Program-made: the position numbers and the translations under genes
Shown here: in pieces, positions 56,716-64,000 of the stretch
How the letters are laid out: each line of letters starts with the position of its first letter
How positions within the stretch are numbered: the stretch's first letter is position 1
The notes under the pieces: model-generated
Told to the model about the DNA's origin: nothing
Databases searched by the model: none
Seen by the model: the letters and a program-made list of their open reading frames with translations, nothing else
Origin: Streptomyces cyaneus
GTDB lineage: Bacteria; Actinomycetota; Actinomycetes; Streptomycetales; Streptomycetaceae
Assembly: GCF_004028635.1 (NCBI RefSeq)
Contig: NZ_RQJW01000005.1
Span: 310,001 to 374,000, forward strand
DNA: 64,000 nt
Direction: 5' to 3'

Positions 56716-59691
56716 ATGGACGGGGTACCGCGAGTGCCGGAGCAGAGGCGTCCCGGCTCCTCGACAGATGCGGCGGAGCCGGCGGCGGCGCTGCGCTTCA
56801 GTGTGCTCGGTCCGGTGCGCGCCTGGCGCGGCGAGGAGCAGCTCCCCACCGGTTCCCCCCAGCAACGCGCCCTGCTCGCGGCCCTGGTGCTGCGCGAGGG
56901 CCGTACGGCGACCGCGGCGGAGCTGATCGACGCCCTGTGGGGCGAGGAGCCGCCCTCGCAGGCGCTGGCGGCGCTGCGGACGTACGCCTCGCGCTTGCGC
57001 AAGGTGCTGGACCCCGGGGTCCTGGTGAGCGAGTCGGGCGGCTACGCGGTGCGGGGCCTGGCCGAGGGCGCGCTGGACCTGGCGGTGGCGCAGGACCTGG
57101 CGACGGAGGGGGAGAAGGCCAGGAACGCCGGGGATCTGTGCCATGCGCGCAAGCTGCTGGGGCGGGCGCTGGCGCTGTGGGACGGGGAGGTGCTGGCGGG
57201 GGTCCCCGGGCCGTACGCGGAGGCTCAGCGGGTCCGCCTGGAGGAGTGGCGGCTCCAACTCCTGGAGTCCCGCCTCGACATGGACCTGGAACAGGGCTGC
57301 CACGCGGAGGCGGTGTCGGAGCTGACGGCGCTGACGGCGGCACACCCGCTGCGTGAGCGGCTGCGGGAGCTGCTGATGCTAGCGCTGTACCGCAGCGGCC
57401 GTCAGGCGGAGGCGCTGGCGGTGTACGCGGACACGCGGCGCCTGCTGGCGGACGAACTGGGCGTGGACCCGCGCCCCGGCCTGAAGGAGCTCCAGCAGCG
57501 CATCCTCCAGGCCGACCCCGGCCTCGCGGAACCGTCGGCACCGGTGACCGAGCCGCCGGTGCTCCCGGTGCGCCCGGCTCAACTCCCGGCGTCCGTATCC
57601 GACTTCACGGGGCGATCGGCCTTCGTGCGGGAGCTGAGCGAAGTGCTGGCATCGGCCTCGGGGACCGACGGCCGGGTGATGGCGGTGTCGGCGCTGGCCG
57701 GCATCGGCGGGGTGGGCAAGACGACGCTGGCGGTGCACGTGGCCCACCAGGCGCGGTCGGCCTTCCCTGACGGGCAGCTCTACGTCGACCTGCAGGGCGC
57801 GGGCGCGCGGGCTGCGGAGCCGGAGACGGTCCTGGGCTCGTTCCTGCGCGCCCTGGGCACGGCGGACTCGGCGATCCCGGACTCGCTGGAGGAGCGGGCG
57901 GCGCTGTACCGGTCCGTGCTGGACGGCCGCCGGGTCCTGGTCCTGCTGGACAACGCCCGGGACGCGGCCCAGGTCCGCCCGCTGCTGCCGGGCATGGAGG
58001 GCTGCGCGGCGCTGGTGACGTCCCGGGTGCGGATGGTGGACCTGGCGGGTGCCCATCTGATCGACCTGGATGTGATGTCCCCGGAGGAGGCGCTGTCCCT
58101 CTTCACGAAGATCGTGGGCGAGGAGCGCGTCGCGTCCGAGCGGGAGGCGGCACTCGACGTGGTCGCGGCGTGCGGGTTCCTGCCGCTGGCGATCCGCATC
58201 GCCGCGTCACGGCTCGCGGCACGCCGTACGTGGACAGTGTCCGTACTCGCCGCCAAGCTCGCGGACGAGCGACGCCGGCTGGACGAGCTCCAGGCCGGGG
58301 ACCTCGCCGTGAAGGCGACCTTCGAGCTGGGATACGGCGCACTGGACGCGGCCCAGGCCCGGGCGTTCCGGCTGCTGGGCCTCGCGGACGGTCCGGACAT
58401 CTCGCTGGCGGCGGCCGCGGCGGTCCTCGACCTCCCGGTGGAGGAGACGGAGGACCTGCTGGAGTCCCTCGTCGACACCTCGCTGCTGGAATCGGCGGCG
58501 CCCGGCCGGTACCGGTACCACGATCTGGTGCGGCTCTACGCGCGTGCGTGCGCGGAGCGGGACGAGTGGCCGCCGAGTGAGCGGGATGCGGCGTTGTCGC
58601 GGTTGCTGGACTTTTATCTGGCGACGGCGGCGGGGGGTTATGCGATCGAGCGGCCGGGGGATCGGCTGGTGGATCATCTGGCGGCGACCGAGTATCCGGG
58701 GCTGACGTTCGAGGACCGGCGTCACGCGCAGGACTGGTTGTACTCGGAGGCCGTCTGCCTGCTCGCCTGTGTGCGTCAGTCCACGGCTCCCCAGCAGTTG
58801 AGGCGCGCCGTCGACCTGCTCTGGCTTGCCATCGACCTGACCGAGTCGGGCGCAAACTCCAAGGAGTACGAGGCGACGGCGGCGTCCATGCGCGCCGCGG
58901 CGCACGCCGCCGGAGACCAACGGGCTGAAGCCCGGGCCCTCGTGACCCTGGCCAACGGCCATCACCTTTCGGGCAGCCACTTCGAGCTCGCGGATCAGGA
59001 GGCCGCCGACGCGGTGCAGTTGGCAGAGGCCGCGGGGGACCCGCTACCCCGTTGCTGGGCGTCCAACATGCTGGGCATCATCGCGCTCTACCAGAGCAGG
59101 TACGAGGACGGCGAGACACATCTGACCCGCGCCATAGAGAGCTTCCGCTCCTGTGAGGATCGCCCGGGCGAGGCCAGTGCCCTGTGCAATCTGTCGCGGA
59201 TCCATCTCGCCATAGGGCACACCGCGAGCGCGGTGTCCCTGGCCGAACAGGGCACCGCCATGTACGACGACATGGGGCACGCGCTGAAGGGAGCCAACGG
59301 CCGGTACGCGCTGGGCCTCGCACTCACCCAAAGCGGTCAGCTGGATCAAGCCGCCGATCGGCTGGAGCAGGCGCTCGAAGTCTTCCAGGACAGCCGACAA
59401 CGCCTCTGGGAGGGTATGACCCTCTTCCGTCTCGCCGAGGTCGACCTGGCCGCCCGGCGCCCGGGGCAGGCCGCGGCGAACGCGGAACTGGCGCTGACGG
59501 TTCTCCGCGGAATCGGCGGCGAATGGCGACGCGGAAACGTACTCACCGTGCTCGGGCGGGCCTTGAGCGGCATCGGGCAGACCGGTCGTGCTCAGGTGTG
59601 CTGGCAGGAAGCTCTTGAGATTTTCGAGGAGCTCAAGGCCCCCGAGGCCGAAGAAGTACGAGTGCTTCTCCAGCCTCTTACCCTCGCCTGA
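56716..59691 (+). CDS. afsR: Pleiotropic antibiotic regulator AfsR (SARP-NB-ARC-TPR)
   Basis: A 991-residue protein starting at ATG 56716 (AGGGGGA upstream). An OmpR-like winged helix plus BTAD occupies ~25-275 (LRFSVLGPVRAWRGEEQLPTGSPQQRALLAALVL, ADELGVDPRPGLKELQQRIL). The NB-ARC ATPase at ~300-600 has Walker A GIGGVGKTTLA, RVLVLLDNARDAAQV (Walker B) and GFLPLAIRIAA (GLPLA). C-terminal TPRs occupy ~690-990. Size and layout match S. coelicolor AfsR (993 aa). There the protein is phosphorylated by AfsK and activates afsS; the afsS-like gene lies directly downstream. A MITE sits in the leader. Confidence 0.93.
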   Translation: MDGVPRVPEQRRPGSSTDAAEPAAALRFSVLGPVRAWRGEEQLPTGSPQQRALLAALVLREGRTATAAELIDALWGEEPPSQALAALRTYASRLRKVLDPGVLVSESGGYAVRGLAEGALDLAVAQDLATEGEKARNAGDLCHARKLLGRALALWDGEVLAGVPGPYAEAQRVRLEEWRLQLLESRLDMDLEQGCHAEAVSELTALTAAHPLRERLRELLMLALYRSGRQAEALAVYADTRRLLADELGVDPRPGLKELQQRILQADPGLAEPSAPVTEPPVLPVRPAQLPASVSDFTGRSAFVRELSEVLASASGTDGRVMAVSALAGIGGVGKTTLAVHVAHQARSAFPDGQLYVDLQGAGARAAEPETVLGSFLRALGTADSAIPDSLEERAALYRSVLDGRRVLVLLDNARDAAQVRPLLPGMEGCAALVTSRVRMVDLAGAHLIDLDVMSPEEALSLFTKIVGEERVASEREAALDVVAACGFLPLAIRIAASRLAARRTWTVSVLAAKLADERRRLDELQAGDLAVKATFELGYGALDAAQARAFRLLGLADGPDISLAAAAAVLDLPVEETEDLLESLVDTSLLESAAPGRYRYHDLVRLYARACAERDEWPPSERDAALSRLLDFYLATAAGGYAIERPGDRLVDHLAATEYPGLTFEDRRHAQDWLYSEAVCLLACVRQSTAPQQLRRAVDLLWLAIDLTESGANSKEYEATAASMRAAAHAAGDQRAEARALVTLANGHHLSGSHFELADQEAADAVQLAEAAGDPLPRCWASNMLGIIALYQSRYEDGETHLTRAIESFRSCEDRPGEASALCNLSRIHLAIGHTASAVSLAEQGTAMYDDMGHALKGANGRYALGLALTQSGQLDQAADRLEQALEVFQDSRQRLWEGMTLFRLAEVDLAARRPGQAAANAELALTVLRGIGGEWRRGNVLTVLGRALSGIGQTGRAQVCWQEALEIFEELKAPEAEEVRVLLQPLTLA

Positions 59692-59705
59692 CAAGGCACG
59701 TACGC

Positions 59706-59723
59706 GTTCATCGTTCGTTTATC
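59706..59723 (+). promoter_or_regulatory. AfsR/PhoP-type direct repeat in afsS promoter
   Basis: GTTCATC (59706-59712) and GTTTATC (59717-59723) are spaced exactly 11 bp apart, the layout of SARP and PhoP boxes (GTTCACC-like, 11-bp direct repeats). They lie 184-190 bp upstream of afsS and just behind afsR. In S. coelicolor, AfsR and PhoP compete at the afsS promoter. Confidence 0.65.
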
Positions 59724-59788
59724 GCCCCACGGCACTCTCGTCGTGTCGATCCGTCGCGTCGGGGGGCAGGCGGGGCGACCGGTGGCCG

Positions 59789-59800
59789 CACCTTAAGGTG
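59789..59800. promoter_or_regulatory. CACCTTAAGGTG palindrome before afsS
   Basis: A perfect 12-bp palindrome ~96 bp upstream of the afsS start, containing the only AT-rich hexamer (TTAAGG) in this leader. Possibly a second regulator site or the -10 region. Confidence 0.4.
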
Positions 59801-59895
59801 TTGCGGCCCGGAGGTGAACGGCCCGGCAGCCCGCGGGGGAGTTGCCGGGCCGGTCCCACCACTCACCGCACCACGAACATTCAGGGGAGCCAGTC

Positions 59896-60072
59896 ATGAG
59901 CAACGAGAAGAAGACCACTGAGGCAGAGGCGACGAAGACCGAGGCCGCCAAGGTGACCACGCTGAACAGCCACGCCACCAGCGAGCCGCTGAAGACCGTC
60001 CTCGCCGCCGACGAGGGCACCGGCGACGCCACCACGGACAACTCGCACGCCACCGGCGAGCCGACCAGCTGA
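59896..60072 (+). CDS. afsS: Sigma-like small activator AfsS
   Basis: A 58-residue protein starting at ATG 59896 after AGGGGAGC. It is highly charged and Thr/Ala-rich, without Cys or Trp. Residues 20-31 (VTTLNSHATSEP) and 48-57 (TDNSHATGEP) are an internal repeat, as AfsS of S. coelicolor (63 aa) carries Thr-rich repeats. Position and orientation immediately behind afsR match that species. AfsS raises antibiotic production downstream of AfsR; its biochemical action is not settled. Low sequence complexity makes the identity rest mainly on synteny. Confidence 0.85.
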   Translation: MSNEKKTTEAEATKTEAAKVTTLNSHATSEPLKTVLAADEGTGDATTDNSHATGEPTS

Positions 60073-60092
60073 AGCCTCCTTCCCACGGGGAT

Positions 60093-60128
60093 CGGCCGCG
60101 GCGGCGCGGAGGGGAGCCGCCGCGGCCG
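60093..60128 (+). terminator. afsS terminator
   Basis: CGGCCGCGGCGGC (60093-60105) and GCCGCCGCGGCCG (60116-60128) form a perfect 13-bp stem with a 10-nt loop, 21 nt after the afsS stop. Confidence 0.8.
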
Positions 60129-60302
60129 TCGTGTGTCCTGACGAGGCGCGTCCCGCGTTGAGCCGCACGCGATGCCGCGTCCCGTCCCCACACCCTCTGC
60201 GCACCGTTCCCCTCCCGCCCCCCACAGGTCACTCTCCCCGGCTGCTGTCCCCACTCAGCTCAAGCGCCCCCGGCACGGCCCCCGACGCGTCGGCGCACCG
60301 GT

Positions 60303-61853
60303 CTAGTTGCCCCGCAACTCCCCCTTGACCACCTTCCCACTCGCATTCCGCGGCAGCTCCCCCAAGAACTCCACCACCTGCGGCACCTTGTAGTTCGCCA
60401 TCTCCCGCCGCGCCCACGCGATCAGGTCGTCCCCGGTCAGCACCGCACCCGCCCGCCGCACCACGTACGCCTTGCCGACCTCCCCCAGCCGCGCATCGGG
60501 TACGCCGATCACCGCCACGTCCGCCACCTCGGGATGCAGGCCGAGCAGTTGCTCGATCTCCGCCGGGTAGGCGTTGAAGCCGCCGACGATGAACATGTCC
60601 TTGATGCGGTCGGTGATCCGCAGGTTGCCCGCCTCGTCCAGGACGCCCACATCGCCCGTCCGCAGCCACCCGTCCTCCCCCAGCACCTCGGCCGTCGCCG
60701 CCGCGTCCTCGTAGTAGCCCCGCATGACGTTGAAGCCCCGCACCAGAACCTCGCCGGGCTCGCCGGGCGGGGCCTCGACCCGGACCTCGGTGCCCGGTAT
60801 CGCACGTCCGGACGTCGACGCGATCACCGTCGGATCGTCGCCGCGGCGGCACATCGTCACGATGCCGCTGGCCTCCGAGAGGCCGTACGCCGTAAGGACC
60901 GTCTCCACGCCCAGTTCCCCGCGCAGCCGTTCCACCAGCCGCAACGGCACCACCGCCGCACCGGTCACCACCAGCCGCAGCGCGGAGAGGTCGTACGACG
61001 CCCTCGCCGGGTGGTCCAGGAGAGACTGGTGGAGGGTCGGGGGGCCCGGCAGCACCGACACCCGTTCCGCCGCGATGTTCGCCAGGGCCGTGCCGACGTT
61101 GAACACCGGCTGGGGGATCATCGTCGCGCCCCGCATCAGACAGGCGATCACCCCGGCCTTGTAGCCGAAGGTGTGGAAGAAGGGGTTCACGATCAGGTAG
61201 CGGTCGCCCTGCCGCAGTCCCGCCAGGTCGCTCCACACCTCGTACGCCCGCAGCGTCTGGGCGTGACTGATCACCGCACCCTTCGGACGGCCCGTCGTAC
61301 CGGAGGTGAAGACGATGTCCGACGGCCAGGAGCCTTCCACTGCCGCCGCGCGCGCCCGCACCGCCGCCTCGCCCACCCCGTCCCCGCTCGCCAGGAAGTC
61401 CTTCCAGGTACGGAAGTCCGCCGGGGCGTCGTCCGACAGCACGACCACCTGCTCCAGCTTCGGCAGCCCCGGCCCCTGAGCGACCGCCCTGCGCAGCGAC
61501 GCCACGTACGAGGTGCCCAGGAAGGTGCCGGTCACGAAGAGCAGTCGGGCCCCGCTGCGGCGCAGCACGTCCGCGGTCTCCGTGCCCTTGAACCGCGTGT
61601 TCACCGGTACCAGCACCGCCCCCGCCGACACCGCGCCCAGCGCCGCGACGATCCAGTCCAGGGTGTTCGGGGCCCAGATGGCGACCCGGTCACCCGGCGC
61701 GATGCCGTTCGCCAGGCAGGCCGCCGCCGACCGTTCGACGCGGGCGCCGAGTTCGCCGTAGGAGATCCGGGTCCGGCCCTCCACCACCGCCTCGGTGTCC
61801 GCGTACCGCTCGGCCGCCCGACGGACCAGCTCCGGGATGCTCTGCCACTCCAC
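60303..61853 (-). CDS. Acyl-CoA synthetase (FadD3/FadD-like)
   Basis: About 516 residues. GTG 61853 (VEWQSIPELVRRAA) has an ideal GGGGAGG and is preferred; in-frame GTG 61874 lacks an SD and would overlap the operator side. ANL-superfamily motifs: IVFTSGTTGRPKGAV (A3 loop), AYGLSEASGIVTM, DGWLRTGDVG, RITDRIKDMFIVGGFNAYPAEIEQLL (hinge) and the C-terminal catalytic Lys in NASGKVVKGEL. It activates a carboxylic acid to its CoA ester through an acyl-AMP. FadD3-type enzymes of steroid-ring catabolism share this length. It is divergent from the thiolase-like operon across two operators. Confidence 0.9.
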   Translation of the reverse strand: MEWQSIPELVRRAAERYADTEAVVEGRTRISYGELGARVERSAAACLANGIAPGDRVAIWAPNTLDWIVAALGAVSAGAVLVPVNTRFKGTETADVLRRSGARLLFVTGTFLGTSYVASLRRAVAQGPGLPKLEQVVVLSDDAPADFRTWKDFLASGDGVGEAAVRARAAAVEGSWPSDIVFTSGTTGRPKGAVISHAQTLRAYEVWSDLAGLRQGDRYLIVNPFFHTFGYKAGVIACLMRGATMIPQPVFNVGTALANIAAERVSVLPGPPTLHQSLLDHPARASYDLSALRLVVTGAAVVPLRLVERLRGELGVETVLTAYGLSEASGIVTMCRRGDDPTVIASTSGRAIPGTEVRVEAPPGEPGEVLVRGFNVMRGYYEDAAATAEVLGEDGWLRTGDVGVLDEAGNLRITDRIKDMFIVGGFNAYPAEIEQLLGLHPEVADVAVIGVPDARLGEVGKAYVVRRAGAVLTGDDLIAWARREMANYKVPQVVEFLGELPRNASGKVVKGELRGN

Positions 61854-61877
61854 GATGGGCCTCCCCGAACTCACTAG

Positions 61878-61892
61878 CTGACTACCCGTCAG
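61878..61892. promoter_or_regulatory. Operator palindrome, site 6
   Basis: CTGACTACCCGTCAG (arm half imperfect) in the FadD/thiolase divergent promoter, 25-39 bp upstream of the fadD-type start. Confidence 0.65.
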
Positions 61893-61904
61893 ATTAGCTG
61901 TAGC

Positions 61905-61919
61905 CTGACGCCCTGTCAG
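61905..61919. promoter_or_regulatory. Operator palindrome, site 7
   Basis: CTGACGCCCTGTCAG, 30 bp upstream of the thiolase-like start at 61949. The centres of sites 6 and 7 are 27 bp apart. The two operators may serve one divergent gene each. Confidence 0.65.
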
Positions 61920-61948
61920 CAGCCCGTCCGCAGCGCGGAGGTGTGCAC

Positions 61949-63097
61949 ATGGCCGGACTCAAGGACGCGACCGCGATCGTCGGCATAGGACAGACGCCCT
62001 TCGCCAAACACCTCCCCGAGGACGAGAAGACCCTCGCCTGCCGTGCCGTCCTCGCCGCCCTAGACGACGCCGGGATCGCGCCCGGTGAGGTCGACGCGCT
62101 CGCCTCGTACACGATGGAGGAGACGGACGAGGTCGAGCTCGCGAAGGCGGTCGGCTTCGGTGATCTGACCTTCTTCAGCAAGGTGGGCTACGGGGGCGGG
62201 GGTTCGTGTGCCACCGTCGCGCATCTCGCCTCCGCCATCGCCACCGGACAGGCGACGGTCGGCGTCGCCTGGCGGTCACGCAAGCGCGGCAGCGGGCCCC
62301 GGCCCTGGCGGAACACCGCCGCCCAACTGCCCACCCCCGCCCAGTGGACCCGGCCCTACGGCCTGCTGCGCCCCGCCGACGAGATAGCCATGCTCACCCG
62401 CCGCTACATGCACGAGTACGGCGCGACCCGCGACCACCTGTTCAACGTCGCCCTCGCCTGCCGGAACAGGGCCAACCAGAATCCCGCCGCGGTGATGTAC
62501 GAACGGCCCCTGACGCGCGAGATGTACATGACCTCCCGGTGGATCAGCGAGCCCCTGTGCCTCTTCGACAACTGCCTGGAGACGGACGGGGCCCTCGCGT
62601 GCGTGATCGTCAGCCGGGAGCGCGCCCGGGACTGCCGGCACACCCCCGTCTACGTCCACTCCGCCGCCCAGGGCCTGCCCGCCCAGCACCACGGCATGGT
62701 CAACTACTGGAACGACGACCCGCTCACCGGCCCCGCCTGGACCGCCGCCCGGCATCTGTGGAAGCACGCCGACTTCACTGCACAGGATGTGGACGTCGCC
62801 CAGATCTACGACGCCTTCACGGCCCTCATACCGCTCTCGCTGGAGGGGTACGGGTTCTGCGGGAGGGGCGAGGGCGGCGCCTTCACCGAGCAGGGGGCCC
62901 TGGAGATCGGCGGACGACTGCCCCTCAACACCGGCGGCGGCGGGCTCAGTGAGGCCTACGTCCACGGCTTCAACCTCATCAACGAAGGCGTCAAGCAGCT
63001 CCGCGGCACCAGCACCGCCCAGGTTCCCGGCGCCGCCACCTGTCTCGTCACCGCCGGCGAAGGCGTCCCCACCTCCGCGCTGCTCCTGAGGAGTTGA
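61949..63097 (+). CDS. Thiolase-like lipid-transfer protein (Ltp2 type)
   Basis: A 382-residue protein starting at ATG 61949 after GGAGGTG. Thiolase-fold protein of the acetyl-CoA acetyltransferase/Ltp group: DATAIVGIGQTPFAKHLPEDEKTLACRAVLAALDDAGI, GYGGGGSCATVAHLASAIATGQATVGVAWRS, and C-terminal GRLPLNTGGGGLSEAYVHGFN. Mycobacterial and Rhodococcus Ltp2 works as a retro-aldolase on steroid side-chain acyl-CoAs, together with a DUF35 partner; the next gene is exactly such a DUF35. Whether this one has lyase or thiolase action cannot be seen. First gene of an operon that runs out of the window. Confidence 0.88.
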   Translation: MAGLKDATAIVGIGQTPFAKHLPEDEKTLACRAVLAALDDAGIAPGEVDALASYTMEETDEVELAKAVGFGDLTFFSKVGYGGGGSCATVAHLASAIATGQATVGVAWRSRKRGSGPRPWRNTAAQLPTPAQWTRPYGLLRPADEIAMLTRRYMHEYGATRDHLFNVALACRNRANQNPAAVMYERPLTREMYMTSRWISEPLCLFDNCLETDGALACVIVSRERARDCRHTPVYVHSAAQGLPAQHHGMVNYWNDDPLTGPAWTAARHLWKHADFTAQDVDVAQIYDAFTALIPLSLEGYGFCGRGEGGAFTEQGALEIGGRLPLNTGGGGLSEAYVHGFNLINEGVKQLRGTSTAQVPGAATCLVTAGEGVPTSALLLRS

Positions 63098-63103
63098 CCG
63101 CAG

Positions 63104-63520
63104 ATGCTCTCCCCCGTCACCGACCCCGACGGCGCCCCCTTCTGGCAGTACGCCGCCCAGGGCGAGCTCCGCGTCCAGACCTGCGCCGACTGCGGCGAAC
63201 CCCGCTTCCCGCCCCGCCCCTGCTGCCCGCACTGCCAGTCCTTCGCGAGCGAATGGATCAGGGCCTGCGGTCAGGGCCGCATCTGGTCGTACGTCGTCCC
63301 CCACCCACCCCTCCTGCCCGACTACGCCGAGCAGGCGCCGTACAACGTCGTCGTCGTCGAACTCACCGACGCCCCCCGCATCCGCCTGGTCGGCAACCTC
63401 GTCACGGGCCCGGACGCTCCCCTCAACTCCCTGCCTCCGGACCGGATCCGCATCGGCGCCAAGGTGCACGCCGTCTTCAGCGGCACCGGCCTGCCCCAAT
63501 GGGTCCTGGAACGCCCATGA
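63104..63520 (+). CDS. DUF35 OB-fold/zinc-ribbon protein
   Basis: A 138-residue protein, 6 nt behind the thiolase-like gene. The N-terminal rubredoxin-like zinc ribbon has four Cys in TCADCGEPRFPPRPCCPHCQSF. The OB-fold follows (GRIWSYVVPHPPLLPDYAEQAPYNVVVVELTDAPRIRLVGNLV, then IRIGAKVHAVF). DUF35 proteins bind acyl-CoA and form heteromeric complexes with Ltp2-type proteins, so this pair probably forms one enzyme. Its stop overlaps the next gene's start (ATGA). Confidence 0.9.
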   Translation: MLSPVTDPDGAPFWQYAAQGELRVQTCADCGEPRFPPRPCCPHCQSFASEWIRACGQGRIWSYVVPHPPLLPDYAEQAPYNVVVVELTDAPRIRLVGNLVTGPDAPLNSLPPDRIRIGAKVHAVFSGTGLPQWVLERP

Positions 63521-64000
63521 GCCTCACCATCACGAGGGACAAGGACACCGGCGTCGCCGTCGTCACCCTCGACCGGCCCGAACGCCACAACGCCATCGAC
63601 CTCGCGACGCGGGACCAACTCGTCGCGGCTTGGCGGGAGTTGCGGTTCGACGACGACGTACGGGCCGTCGTACTCACCGGTGCCGGGGAGCGGGCCTTCT
63701 GCACGGGGCTGGACCGGGATGTCGTCGTGCCGCAGCCCGACTCGCCGTACATGATGGACGATCCGCTGCTCCGGGTCGGGCCGAAGTCCAACGACCTGTG
63801 GAAGCCGGTCGTCGCCGCCGTGCGGGGCATGGCCTGCGGGGGCGCCTTCTACCTCCTCGGCGAGGCGGACTTCATCGTCGCCGACCCGACCGCCGCCTTC
63901 TTCGACCCGCACACCACCTACGGCATGGTCAGCGCCTACGAGTCGATGCTCATGGCACTGCGCATGCCGCACGGGGAGGTCGCACGGATGGCGCTCATGG
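63517..64000 (+). CDS. Enoyl-CoA hydratase/isomerase (5' part)
   Basis: At least 161 residues, cut by the window edge. Crotonase fold: VAVVTLDRPERHNAIDLATRDQLVAAW, AVVLTGAGERAFCTGLDRD (oxyanion loop), KPVVAAVRGMACGGAFYLLGEADFIVADPTAAFFDPHT. The second oxyanion Gly is present (GMACGGAF). It hydrates or isomerises an unsaturated acyl-CoA. The ATG overlaps the DUF35 stop by 4 nt, so the ligase, Ltp2/DUF35 and hydratase act on one CoA-thioester pathway. Confidence 0.9.
   Translation, partial: MSLTITRDKDTGVAVVTLDRPERHNAIDLATRDQLVAAWRELRFDDDVRAVVLTGAGERAFCTGLDRDVVVPQPDSPYMMDDPLLRVGPKSNDLWKPVVAAVRGMACGGAFYLLGEADFIVADPTAAFFDPHTTYGMVSAYESMLMALRMPHGEVARMALM

Noticed and set aside
1..64000. tRNA, rRNA, integrase attachment sites or a replication origin
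   Set aside because: No cloverleaf with CCA-type stem, no rRNA sequence and no DnaA-box cluster was noticed on reading both strands; a covariance-model search would be needed to exclude a missed tRNA.

Overview
The window is chromosomal DNA of a Streptomyces-like actinomycete. The reasons are very high GC with strong G/C third-position bias, frequent GTG starts, 4-nt ATGA/GTGA gene overlaps, an XRE-DUF397 pair, a mycofactocin-free F420 gene set including a fused FO synthase, a twin-arginine PHP hydrolase, and above all an afsR-afsS pair (56.7-60.1 kb). From memory, the order glutathione peroxidase / DUF397 / XRE / D-Ala-D-Ala carboxypeptidase ... FO synthase ... afsR-afsS matches the S. coelicolor SCO4425-SCO4445 core region. 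I could not check this. No rRNA, tRNA, CRISPR array, intact transposase or prophage was seen.

Layout. 0-3.3 kb: a three-gene, translationally coupled reverse-strand operon that looks like a type VII-type export cassette (WXG100/EspC-like protein, coiled-coil protein with a lytic transglycosylase domain, small membrane protein), next to small membrane or secreted proteins. 3.5-9.3 kb: coiled-coil protein, SRPBCC protein, MFS pump with a divergent winged-helix regulator carrying a collagen-like Gly-Pro tail, glutathione peroxidase, MerR-GyrI regulator. 9.3-17 kb: DUF397/XRE pair, GPP34 protein, a type II membrane D-Ala-D-Ala carboxypeptidase with a very long acidic repetitive cytoplasmic tail, a polytopic membrane protein. 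17-20.5 kb: catabolic SDR with its divergent partner, and a sodium:solute symporter. 20.5-30.8 kb: accessory genes (lipoprotein, membrane proteins, ADP-ribosylglycohydrolase, HTH protein, decayed HATPase, methyltransferase, STAND-like NTPase-TPR protein, DUF2165, DUF418, a cysteine-less YkuD-like protein). 30.8-38.4 kb: FO synthase fbiC with F420-type enzymes nearby, PHP hydrolase, EEP hydrolase. 38.4-48.2 kb: catabolic enzymes (alpha/beta hydrolase, ALDH, D-aminoacylase-type amidohydrolase, two LLM oxidoreductases, SDR), a secreted protein pair and a LuxR regulator. 48.3-55 kb: wall-polymer (teichoic-acid-type) glycosyltransferases plus galE. 55-64 kb: amidohydrolase, afsR-afsS, then acyl-CoA ligase / thiolase-like Ltp2 / DUF35 / enoyl-CoA hydratase genes running off the window edge.

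How the parts fit. The most striking signal is one 17-bp palindrome (consensus TCTGACGGnCCGTCAGA) that recurs seven times at six intergenic loci spread over 44 kb. Each copy lies just upstream of a catabolic gene: SDR plus EthD-like pair, LLM-amidohydrolase-ALDH operon, second SDR, second LLM, amidohydrolase, and the FadD / Ltp2-DUF35-ECH pair. This reads as a dispersed regulon of a single TetR-type repressor, not encoded in the window, controlling an acyl-CoA or ring-compound degradation pathway that has not been assigned. A second notable signal is a 182-bp MITE-like element with near-perfect 18-bp inverted termini and CTAG target duplications, sitting directly in the leader of the global antibiotic regulator afsR.
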